Of a DNA stretch of 64,000 nucleotides, positions 53,601 to 62,949 are shown one piece after another. The position numbers and the translations under genes are program-made. Under the pieces are notes generated by a model. It was not told the DNA's origin and searched no databases. It worked only from the letters and a program-made list of their open reading frames with translations. Positions within the stretch are counted from its first letter, which is position 1; each line of letters begins with the position of its first letter. Source of the stretch: Trachythela sp. YZ-2020 (lineage: Eukaryota > Cnidaria > Anthozoa > Malacalcyonacea > Clavulariidae); the NCBI GenBank assembly GCA_016169945.1, contig JADLSH010000367.1:930001-994000 (forward strand). The letters run 5' to 3'.

Positions 53601-56600
53601 AAAACCTGAATTTTTATCAATCATCGTTCGCGAACATAATATGCACATTATGATGCATGTTATAATGCATTGCAACCCGACAGGACGTGACAATTGCGAC
53701 ACTAGTATATACGGTACATTTACGCTGGCAAATCAGGAAAATGCCCGTGCAACTACTAGCATGCAATCTCAATAGTGTAACTATTGCAACTACTAGCATG
53801 CATGTTACGTAACAATATGGTGTATACTGATCAGTGCCAAATCAATTTTGAACCGTGATGAACAAATCTTGATACCATCGACCGTCGATGGTATCAAGAT
53901 TTGTTCATGATCGACGAAGTATATACCTTGTGTTTATGCACGTAAAGCTCTGACGAATTTTAAAATTTCTAAAGCATTTACTGCCAGTGTTTGTTACGAT
54001 TCTGGCAATTTATCTGTTATTTTCAACCAACAAAAAATTAACTTCAGTTGAGTCTAAGTATTTTATTGACAGAACTTTAGAAACGTCCAATAACTCTGGA
54101 TGGACCCCACTGCGATTTAAATAGGGCGTCGGCTATTGATAAAAATGTCAATTAATATGTACCAAAAATGCTTACCTCTTTTTCCTAATTTATACCACTC
54201 GTTCTCGTTCATATCTACAAATTATAGCATAAATGTTATCAAGTCATATACGACAGGAGAACTTACTCCACCGCAGGCATCTCACTATATCCCATTCCAC
54301 CTTACACATCTTCACTCTACCTCAGGCATCCTCACACCACCTCATATTTCCTCACTCCACCTCATGCATCGGTGCATCCCTTACGCATCTTCACTCCACC
54401 TCACGCATCTTCGCTCCTCCTCACGCATCCTCACTTCACCTCATGCATCCTCACTTCAACTCACGCATCCTCACTTCACCTCATGCATCCTCACTTCACC
54501 TCATGCATCCTCATGCCACCGCAGGCATCTCACTATATCCCATTCACCTTACACGTCTTCACTCTACCTCAGGCATCTTCACTATACCCCACTCCACCTC
54601 ACATCACCTCACACAGCCTCATGCATCTTCACTCTACCTCATTCCACCTCAATGCACCTTTAAATCCAGATCGATTCCCCTGTATAATACCATTCCCTTG
54701 GCCACTATTTTCCCAGCCCTGTTAAAATAGATTATGTGCCCCTCGACCTCGATTTTATACAGTTACAGTAAATTGTAAACCTTTAGAGTTTCCATCAGTA
54801 TCAAAAGAACCACATTGACTGCCACAATGTTCAGTTTCTTTGTAGAAAGAACGCTGTGAAGAAAATTTCTCGTTGAATATTGCTCAATATAAATATTGTT
54901 AAATACAACATAAAAAACTGTTTCTACTTGAGACTTTTCATGTATATATTATTGCGACCATTATTTTTCTATATTAGCAAGAAGCTTACCAATTCTGAAA
55001 CAGTCTTCACTTTAAGTTGTACTTTAATTTGTCCCCATCCTCTTACTGAACTACAGATTAAAAACGACATTCAAAATCTCGATTTAGTGCTAATTTAGTG
55101 AAGAAAATATTAAAATAGAAAAAACATAATATGTCCTGATTCAAACCAGTGAAATGTGAAGTATAGGATTTTTGGTAAAGTGAGGTGTATAATGCAACAA
55201 AATGCTCAATTTTAAAAAGCTACAATAGTCATATTAAAGTAAACTCGAATGTCACTGTACACGACTAGCCTCTTCCGCAGGCATCTCATGGGGTTACCTA
55301 GGTTGCTGTGGTTTTTCCCCCCGCAAGCAAACGCCCATGCATGCATATCTACGGCGATGCCTGCGGAGTAGGCTAATACACAATAAATGCTAAACTGCTT
55401 ACTTTGGAGTTTTCCTTAGAGGAGAATAGTTTGGATTCTTCACAGTAATAACAGCCTGCAGTAGAAAACAAGGTTTCTTAGTTTACATTCTAAAACTTGC
55501 AGTGTGGAAATGAAGTTGAATCACTAGCTGACAGTTATTACTAAATGTCCCAACTTGGAATCGAATCAATAGTCTCTTGTTCAACGCACCTGCAGGTACG
55601 TGCGGTTTTTCTGCATGGACAAATTCGACTTAATTTGGGAATTTTAGCTATAAAATTATATATGTCCTTTTTGAGAAAATTGTTTTGAAGGAAGGAAAAT
55701 AATTCACTGCCGAATGTAGCCAGAAATGCTTAGTAGACGTAATTTAGAATTGCCATAAAATTATTGCATTTTAAACGGTACATATAATGATTGAAAGCAC
55801 AAGTTATTTAGCATGCGCAGTAAAAGTGTGCAATGCGAAACTATGGAATCACTTCAAAATTTATCCGGTATAGTTGTTATAATTGAAGATTCGCAGGTTT
55901 CATCGTTTCGTTAAAATTGTTTCATCCAAGAAAAAAATATATGAGAGTAAACATGCATGTACTTACCTCCATAAAATCCAATGTAGAATACACTGGCCTG
56001 ATCTTATTTAGTGCTAAAAGAGAAAGGCCGAGATTTAGCTGTTTAGACAAATGAACAATGATAAACATTACATTTAGTTTTTTTGAATAATTTCCCAAAG
56101 GTAACCATTTTGTTAGTTTACCTGTCATATCACACTCGGAGCCAAGTGTATTAAACTTTGATGATACAGCAGCTTGATCTGTCGTTGATCTCTGAAACAA
56201 TTACGGTTTTGCATACAGTAAACAGAGGCAGTGTAACGTACCCTATATCCTGGTTTGTTTCCCTAGGATAACGTTATTATCCTTGGATAATAACCCTAAC
56301 CTAACCTAACCTAACCTAACCTAACCTAACCTAACCTAACCTAACCTAACCTAACCTAATTTTAAGTATCTATATCTTTTGATAACCAAAACAATATCGC
56401 TAAAATAGGGTACAGTAGTTTTGAGCGGTACACCTATAAGTGTAATTTTTGTAGGTTCCGAACAATTTTACGAAAACACGTAATATGGAAAAAAATATAT
56501 GAACACAACAAAATTGTTGATTGCGCTCTCGTACCTTTCTTGCCAATGGAAGAGACAATTCAGTACACATGCTGTTGATGCTTTTAAGGACCTTTTTCTC

Positions 56601-57821
56601 CGAAGATGCCTAAAAATGCAAAATATAACCGAACTAGGAGTTACTATCGCAAGGAAAGTGCTGCCTCAAACACGACGTTCTCGATAGATATATTGGGAAA
56701 AAGGTGTTGTGAGCTCCAATAACGCCATGAGGGAACACTGCTTTGCCTTGGAATGAGCGCCTAAGCGTTCCTGGCCTTCACGAATCTTTAAAAATAGACA
56801 CATTTACATGTATTGCTGTTGAAAGAATACAATTTAGTCCAGAGATCAACCGCATGCAAATATACCGCGCGCGCGCCGTACAATTTTCGTCTATTTTCCG
56901 CTTATTACGTTCTCTTCAAGAAATCCTCTTGGACGAGTGAAATCGGATTGTCTTCGTAAACTCCTTGGGTATGCAAATTTGTATTCTACGTCATTGTATT
57001 TGTGACGTCATATAATGGGACAAACCGAGTGAGTGCACGAGCAGGCACAGTGACAGACGAATCGACTTTGCTTTGACTAATTTACATAGCTCGGGAGAGG
57101 AAACTGGCACGAGTGAAATGCAATGCGTCAAGAATAGTGTGCTGCCTCTCGGCAGCAATGAGATAACATGTTACAAATATTAGTACAGAAATGCATCATA
57201 GATATTGTCTACCGGATTCAAATTGTCATATTTGACTGTGGCAAAATCAATGGCATTTATTTACCGTAAATTTACGATTTACTGGTGGCATAAATGTGCG
57301 AAACATTTATACCTGAGCTTTCTGTAAAAATGCAAGCGGTTCTTTGCAATTATCGGGACCTGCAGTTTCATCATCTTCACGTCTAAAATGTACGTAAAAA
57401 CAAAACAAATAATAATGTGGGCATGGAATAACCGGTGCATTTCAAATATGAAAAAAAGTTGATTCAAGGACAAATATAGGGTTGTTCCCCTAACTTTCAA
57501 GTTTTTCACACCATCCAATGACTTTTCATGGTGTAAATATTAAGTAATTTTAAGGACCTATTTAAATACATTAATTTTACAACCCCTTGACAAATGCATG
57601 ATGCCTTATACATCATATTTAAAGCTATAAACTATTCCTACCATAGGCAACTGTTTCAAACTCAACTGCGGAAATTGCAGTGTTAATTAACGGTCAGGTT
57701 ACCTTTTAATCTGTTGATAAACAGCATTTTGTACTTTTATGCCCCAACCAGAATTTTTCAAGTGCGACTGAATACAATTCTTCACGTCGGGTACTGCAAC
57801 ATTTGATCTTGACACTAATTC
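47665..57821 (-). CDS. TBC1D19: TBC1D19 orthologue (Rab-GAP TBC domain protein), partial at N-terminus
   Basis: Exons in reading order: 57821-57703, 57382-57313, 56609-56535, 56191-56122, 56013-55967, 55455-55403, 55050-54990, 54853-54781, 54095-about 54045, (one exon unresolved), 53194-53120, 52999-52937, 52823-52739, 52475-52431, 52326-52294, 52088-52019, 50548-50509, about 50117-50003, 49727-49667, 48921-48867, 48032-47962, 47733-47665 (stop). Nearly all joins preserve phase. The protein follows vertebrate TBC1D19 block by block: '[16 protein letters not shown]', '[11 protein letters not shown]', '[16 protein letters not shown]', '[11 protein letters not shown]', '[20 protein letters not shown]', '[18 protein letters not shown]', 'FYPPNG', '[11 protein letters not shown]', '[15 protein letters not shown]'. 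TBC proteins stimulate GTP hydrolysis by Rab GTPases. The first exon(s) and the exon before 53194 (expected Arg-finger region) were not found. Confidence 0.93.
50984..51036 (+). repeat. GGA/GGGGG microsatellite
   Basis: Runs of g and (gga)n within a TBC1D19 intron. Confidence 0.8.
51534..51660. mobile_element. palindromic MITE (GATGTTACACGG), copy 2
   Basis: 'gcgatgttacacggaacgat' with inverted 'ccccatgtaacatcacc'; same family as 39873-40000. In a TBC1D19 intron. Confidence 0.8.
52132..52216 (+). repeat. (TATG)n microsatellite
   Basis: About 20 copies of the 4-mer with a short (gt)n interruption, between two TBC1D19 exons. Confidence 0.95.
53858..53908. repeat. perfect 51-bp palindrome
   Basis: Two 25-bp perfect arms around one central C (arm starts atgaacaaatcttgatacca). 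In the TBC1D19 intron region where one exon is missing. Confidence 0.95.
54240..54660 (+). repeat. 20-bp minisatellite (GCATCCTCACTTCACCTCAT)
   Basis: Tandem, imperfect 20-mers plus derived shorter units. Because the unit lacks stops, all three plus-strand frames are open for over 100 codons. Lies in a TBC1D19 intron, antisense to these frames. Confidence 0.9.
55265..55375. mobile_element. 111-bp MITE
   Basis: 'tagcctcttccgcaggcatc' with inverted 'gatgcctgcggagtaggcta'. Non-coding, intronic. Confidence 0.75.
56294..56359 (-). repeat. interstitial (TTAGG)n array
   Basis: About 13 copies of CCTAA on the plus strand, inside a TBC1D19 intron. The 5-mer equals the insect telomere unit, not the TTAGGG usual for cnidarians. 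Confidence 0.9.
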
Positions 57822-58864
57822 CTGACAGTTTGAAGAAGTACGTATTAAAAAATAGCAATAGAACGCATCCGTGGCCAGCACTAGGGGGTATAGACAGAGC
57901 GGAACCCTCCCAATATTTTCTTCAGGTTTCTAAATTAATATAGCTGGTTAACTAAGTACCTTAATTGCAACGCCTTTATAACCCTGATATCCTTTTAATT
58001 AAGCAAACATGGCTTGAATATATGAGGCGAACAAAGTTTTAGTAACAAAAACTAGTACATATGTGAAAAAAGAATGAAACACGTTCACATGAGACTGGAA
58101 GAGTTTGTCAATTAGAAGAGGAAATATTTGCAATTGTTGTTGCTTTTGGAAAATATTATTTTGCAATTTGTATTTTTAGAATAAAGAGTTTGCCCTGCAA
58201 CCCTTTCCAGTATCTACAACCTGGCTGACGCTGAAGGAGTTCAAAGTCAAAGGGAAAATATACCACCCTTAAATCACAGCGTGTTCGTCTTCCTTCGCGC
58301 CATCTGTTTTATAATATAGTTAATATCTATTTATGACAATTTTTTAATACGAAATTTTCTCACGTAAAGTGATTTCCAGAGAGATCGTTCAATGACTATA
58401 AAGAATATATGCAAACCTGTGAGGTCTATAAATTAGGCGAAGGGATAGACTTGATACAGCTCCTTGATGGCAGTGTTATGGAGAGTATGGCGAACTCATG
58501 CAGAGCTGACGCCGCTTAATTGATTGAGTAAGGTCCTGTGCCATGCAACTTCTGACAGAGAAAGCGTATCCTATACGGGTGCGAGTGGTAGAAGACGAGG
58601 AAGATGCCAACTATACCAGTTGCAAAGGTTAAGGGAGGTAGACAGTTTCAGTGTTCTTGTTGAGGTTCACAGAAGTGCAGTTCACAGAGCTATTGATATA
58701 ATGAAAGAAACGTGTCGTCGAGTGGAGGTAGGTAACGAACTGCTTTGGAAGGCTGACAGAAGGCCTAACAATTTCGAAATAGCCCTGAGTCGCTAAGAGT
58801 CTATGAACGCGATTTGCACGCGAAGATTCAGAGTTAGTAGATGGCTATTGAAAGGTTATTAATG
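57822..58864. other. no gene recognised
   Basis: Expected to hold the first TBC1D19 exon(s) on the minus strand, but none could be identified. An open plus-strand segment at 58524-58796 shows no known motif. Confidence 0.4.
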
Positions 58865-59640
58865 TCTACATGGAGAAGAGATTCGCATGCAAGCTGTCTA
58901 CCGTGGAGCCCATTATGGACGGAAAGCAAATGGCAACTGTCACACCATCCTGTAATCAAGAGTTCCAATATTCTTTTGCGATGATGAGCAAAAGAGATAT
59001 TGGTCGGTAGTTCTCGGCTGGTTCTTTCAAGCTTTTCTTGTGAACAGGTGTCACGTTTAGATAGGACTTTATCCATTTCCAAGGAACGCGTATAATATAT
59101 AATAGAGAGGTTAAGATACCCCGGTTCCGGTTTACCGGTACGGGTGTCGCCATTTTGTTTACAAATTTTTGCTGATGTCAGCATGTTTACCCGTAATTCC
59201 TACCCGTTTTCCCGCGGTAAACCATGGTCTACACGTAAGAGTCGAACGGGTAAATTTTAGACAAGAAAGTGAAGGGCATTGAAGAATTGTTTGAGGAATG
59301 GAGAAGCGTGTAAGTATTTTCATCACATGTAAAATTTATTAAACAAATAGCCTACTACAAGATAGCTATTTTTAATTCTTAAAATTGGAAATATATTCGT
59401 ATTTGTAGCCCGAAATATTTCGGGCTCTTAAGTCGCAAGCCGTAACTCGGTTTACGGGTACGGGTACGGGTGCATCACCCGTACCCGTAAATCGGAACCG
59501 GGGTATCTTAACCTCTCTAATATAATATGAACTGATCGTCAGGGAATGACGAGAAGACAAAACAAGTACAACAATAACTATGACTAGTATCCAGGTCCCT
59601 GACCTACATGTAGCCCACATGTTCTATCTCCTCCCAAGTC
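58865..59640 (-). pseudogene. LINE fragment split by a MITE
   Basis: Minus strand reads 'RVPWKWIKSYLNVTPVHKKS' and 'KEPAENYRPISLLLIIAKE', the start of a non-LTR reverse transcriptase domain (motif 1), cut off by degeneration after 'YWNS'. The upstream part lies on the other side of the MITE at 59106-59517. Same family as 62950-64000. Confidence 0.78.
59106..59517. mobile_element. MITE family b (TIR GAGAGGTTAAGATACCCCGG)
   Basis: Inverted ends GAGAGGTTAAGATACC / GGTATCTTAACCTCTC flanked by TA; inner arms 'ggttccggtttaccggtacg' and 'cgtacccgtaaatcggaacc'. Non-coding. Confidence 0.88.
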
Positions 59641-59699
59641 TTTAATAATAATAATAAGAGAGGGATTGTTTTTGAATGCTGATTTAACTTAAACATGAA

Positions 59700-60601
59700 A
59701 TGTCAGAGTAAAAGCATGGTGAGTGTTGAGAGGTGTATGGGTGGTTGACTTGGGATGGAGGCAGGTGCATGTCTTGCATCTGTGCCGTTGTAGTTAACCA
59801 GGTGTTGTGGGGGGGGGTGGTGGTTGTGGAATGTAGAGGGTTGATGTGTCTGGTGTAGGAGGAGTGGTATAGGGTAAGTCGTCTATAATTGTGTGACGGG
59901 GTGGTGGGATACCAACCGGGACGTACTGCCGTAAGAATTTGCGATTACGGACAGTGATTCTGCCGGAACCATCTACTCCGACGATGTATTGGTCAAACTG
60001 TTGTACTTCGATTACAATGCCAGTTTTATCCCATTTGTTAGGATGAGGTCCTGTCTGGTTTTGAATTCGAAGTGGTTTCCAACTTTCAGGGGTGGTAGTC
60101 GTCTAGTATGTTCACACCATCGTTCTGATGCACGCATGTGGCGGTTGCGCAAGGCTTCTTCTCTTACGGATAGAGTGTCTCTCCATGTGGGGTGGGGAAC
60201 GTATCGACCAGGTAATATGGGGATGAAGTCTTTGATAGGTCTTCCAAAGACACATTGTACAGGAGATAATTGGTGTTTGGGTCTGGTGTGTTTCGATACT
60301 GTAGGATTGCACGTTGTAAGGAGTCAGTATTGAGGCTTCCTCGTGGATCGGTGTTGTTGGTTATTGTGCGTTTAATGGTTCTGACACCTACTTCAGCCCT
60401 GCAGTTAGAATGCGGAAATGCCACAGAGGAGAGGCGGTGATGAACACCTAAATCTTTAAGGAACTGGCGAGTGGAAGTTGCGGTGAATTCTGGGACGCCA
60501 TCTGTAGCACATTCATCGGGGATTCCGAATGTGGCAAACAGTCGTCTTAGAAAGTTGATCGACCTTTTGGACCATCTAGTGCCCGCTCGATGATTGGCCA
60601 A
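59700..60601 (-). pseudogene. Gypsy-like integrase, degraded
   Basis: Core with '[20 protein letters not shown]' (second catalytic Asp; family has DGG, here DGV), '[20 protein letters not shown]' (catalytic Glu) and '[12 protein letters not shown]'. The next part is frameshifted near 60164-60250. The C-terminal segment resumes further down with 'IQNQTGPHPNKWDKTG' and 'GSGRITVRNRKFLRQYVP' and a proline-rich tail to about 59,700. The upstream half of the core, with the first Asp, is missing, and the segment begins right after the protease-like region, so about 2 kb containing RT and RNase H has been deleted. Confidence 0.82.
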
Positions 60602-60655
60602 TTGGAGTAACGATCAACAATTACGAGATACTGGATGCCCATGTAATGGAAAAAA

Positions 60656-61033
60656 TCAGCACAAATGCATTGAAAGGGGTAGGCTGGTGATGTCGGTGGG
60701 TAAGGTGTGGCGCTTGTTTGGGAGCCATGCGGAGGTCATCTCAGGTTTGGCGGCTTGGTGAATGTTTTCGCCGACAGTAGGGAATATTGGTGAGATTAAG
60801 CCTAGTGCCATACAGGCTTCCCAGCTCAAGAACAGCTTGTCAGAGTCCCGGGTAACGTAGATAATTTGGCGTGTTTCCAGGGACTGTCTGGAGGTGGATG
60901 TGCCAGAGAATCGTAAGATCACTGCGCCGATTATTTTTATTCCATTGTTATTTGCTGCATGCATGCGCATCTTAACTGGTATCAAGTCATCTTCACGCAG
61001 GCCGAGGCGACGGACAGCGTTAATGCTGGCCAA
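60656..61033 (-). pseudogene. retropepsin-like region of the Gypsy-like element
   Basis: 125 open codons: 'SINAVRRLGLREDDLIPVKM', 'AANNNGIKIIGAVILRFSG' and 'DKLFLSWEACMALGLI'. Matches the post-active-site part of the aspartic protease region in this retroelement family; the DTG-like site itself lies upstream and is not visible. Truncated at both ends. Confidence 0.6.
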
Positions 61034-61164
61034 CTTTGACAGCCAGTGTCAGCCATGGCAGGGAGGTTGTGGTCTTTGGTTGCTGGGTTGTGGTCTTTGG
61101 TTGCTAAGTTGCGGGTTTGAGTCCCAAGGCGTGGTAATTATCGGGGTGGACTGTGGCTGCAAGG

Positions 61165-61437
61165 TTAAATAAATGGTTGAGGCTGAGAAGCTTGTTTAGT
61201 CCAGCGATTATTCAAGTTGTCGTATAAGTGGCGGTCAAGTGATATAGTACAAATTTGGTTGCCAGATGGCTGGTTGATACCGGTGTTACATAATACGTCG
61301 AATACAGCACCTTCGACTGTGGGAGTGCCACAGGTGGGTTGTCGTTTGGGTTTGTCTTTGCTGCGACAGACGTTCTGGAAATGGTTGGGTCGACCGCTGT
61401 GTTCACAGGGCTGGCCATAGGGGCTTCGGTAGCGCAA
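61165..61437 (-). pseudogene. gag/pol zinc-knuckle segment of the Gypsy-like element
   Basis: 'CEHSGRPNHFQNVC' is a CX2(S)GX4HX4C-type knuckle with the second Cys replaced by Ser, followed by basic 'RSKDKPKRQ'. Separated from the upstream gag (61773-62682) by the SINE, which inserted between 'CLSCLC' and 'GQPCEHS'. Confidence 0.65.
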
Positions 61438-61780
61438 TCGTCAGAGCACGCGCCTTTCACCTCTGATATCGTGGGTTCGAGTCCGTTGGGGACGACTTAT
61501 GATAGCTATGTGAAAAGAGTTAGTCAACGCTCTGCCGAAAGTCGTGGGTTTTCTCCGGGTACTCCGGTTTCCTCCCACAGGGAATGTTGACAGGGTGGGT
61601 TGGGTTTAACCCCTAACTGGCCCTTCCACCGTAGCTGTGCTCCGTGATGGCGAGCAAAAGGTGGCTGCCATATGAGCCCTAGAAAGCCTTCGACTTGGTC
61701 ACGTTGAGTCCTTCGCAATTCAGCTTAGCTGTCAGCTGCAAGTAAGGATAATAAGCACCCCTGCTTACTTACTTACTTAC
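61421..61780 (+). mobile_element. tRNA-derived SINE, copy 2
   Basis: A box 'tagcgcaatcgtcagagca', B box 'gggttcgagtcc', conserved body 'ggttttctccgggtactccg', tail of cttacttacttac. Flanked by the direct repeat CATAGG (61416-61421 and 61780-61785), the target-site duplication. Inserted in the retroelement gag on the opposite strand. Confidence 0.92.
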
Positions 61781-62682
61781 ATAGGCAGGACAAGCATTTT
61801 TTTCTTATTCTTGGTGGGGAATTGTTGCCGTGTCCGTGCTTACCACAGTTTGAGCAGCAGTTGTTTTGGTCAAGTGTGTGTTTTTGCTCGGTGGGGACAT
61901 TCTTTAATTCACTATTGTTACCCTTGCGATATTGGCTGCGGTTAGATGCGGCACCTTGGGTTTGAAGTAGCTGGCCTGCTGACCTTTTGCCAGCTTCTTT
62001 CCTTTCAATGAACTGGACAATTTCTTCCAAGGTTTTCTCCTGTTTTTTGTCGGCCAGCAAGTCTAGTTTAATTTCACCATCAGCCAGGCCACGTGTTAGG
62101 ACGTCGCATAGTATGTTGTTGGTGTAGTTCACTCCTGTGTTACAGTTGGGACAGGTAATGGTGAATTTACAAACTCCAGCCTGACCACGTGCTCGAGCGC
62201 AAAAGCTACGAATGGCCTCATCATTATCTTGTCGCATGTTGTGCAATTGTACGAGTGCTACCATGGGATTTTCTTCTCTTACTGCAAGTGTCTTAATTGC
62301 CTTCATTACTACAGTCTATAGGTTTGTTGGCAATCGAACCTCCTGCATTACGTGTGAGGTGCTTGTGCAACTGTTCATCGCAACATTCTAGCAGTTGGAG
62401 GACTTCGTCTTTTCCTTTGATTTTGGTCGCTTCTGTGTGGTCTTTCCAGCGGGAGAGAAAGTAGGTCCAGTCTTCGCTTGACCCAGCAGGAGAGATGGTG
62501 GGGCGCATGACCTTCTCCACTTTAGTGGCAGGTTGTATCGGGGGTGTCGTTGACATATGTGTACCATTGGAGTGAACTGTTAGTAGCACAGCTACAAGTC
62601 CATCTTCCACGTCCTCTGTTTCGTAAGTACATTCAGGGAAGGGACACTTGTATTTTGGCATTGTTGGAATCCGGAAAGACAA
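61773..62682 (-). pseudogene. Gypsy-like gag, frameshifted
   Basis: First frame 62682-62293 with an N-terminal C2H2-like 'YKCPFPECTYETEDVEDGL' and capsid-like 'EDWTYFLSRWKDHTEATKI'. The next frame 62306-61773 has 'ENPMVALVQLHNMRQDNDEA', 'SFCARARGQAGVCKF', 'LADGEIKLDLLADKKQEKTL' and a zinc knuckle 'CSNCGKHGHG'. The two overlap by 14 bp in different frames, either a frameshift mutation or a natural slip. Truncated by the SINE at its 3' end. Confidence 0.78.
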
Positions 62683-62949
62683 TTAAATTCCGTCTAAGGT
62701 TTGAGAGGCAGTTCCTCGAAGTGGAAGTACCGATTTCTTATTTTTGTGGGAAGTGGAAGTACCGATTTCTTTTACGTTGTCACGAGTGGAAGCACTGAAT
62801 TTCTTCGCCCGTGTTTTCAATATGGCGCGAAGACGTTTATTAAAATTTCGAAGGTTTCAGGTCGCTGTACGTTGAGCGGTTTTGTACCCACTGTGATGGT
62901 GTTATGCTTCTTTATTTCTTGGTCACAGCTTCAGGGAGTTGTCTAATGT

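Larger units (their letters stand above)
59641..62690 (-). mobile_element. Gypsy-like LTR retrotransposon, internally deleted
   Basis: Minus-strand remains of gag, retropepsin-like region and integrase in normal order, without reverse transcriptase or RNase H. LTRs were not recognised. A SINE (61421-61780) interrupts the gag zinc-knuckle region. Confidence 0.82.

Noticed and set aside
54136..54730. Three long overlapping proteins rich in Ser/His/Pro/Thr
   Set aside because: They are translations of a 20-bp minisatellite in all frames, antisense within a TBC1D19 intron.
61421..61495. A functional tRNA gene
   Set aside because: A and B boxes are present but the tRNA stems are degenerate and the sequence runs on into a conserved SINE body and tail, with a target duplication outside.
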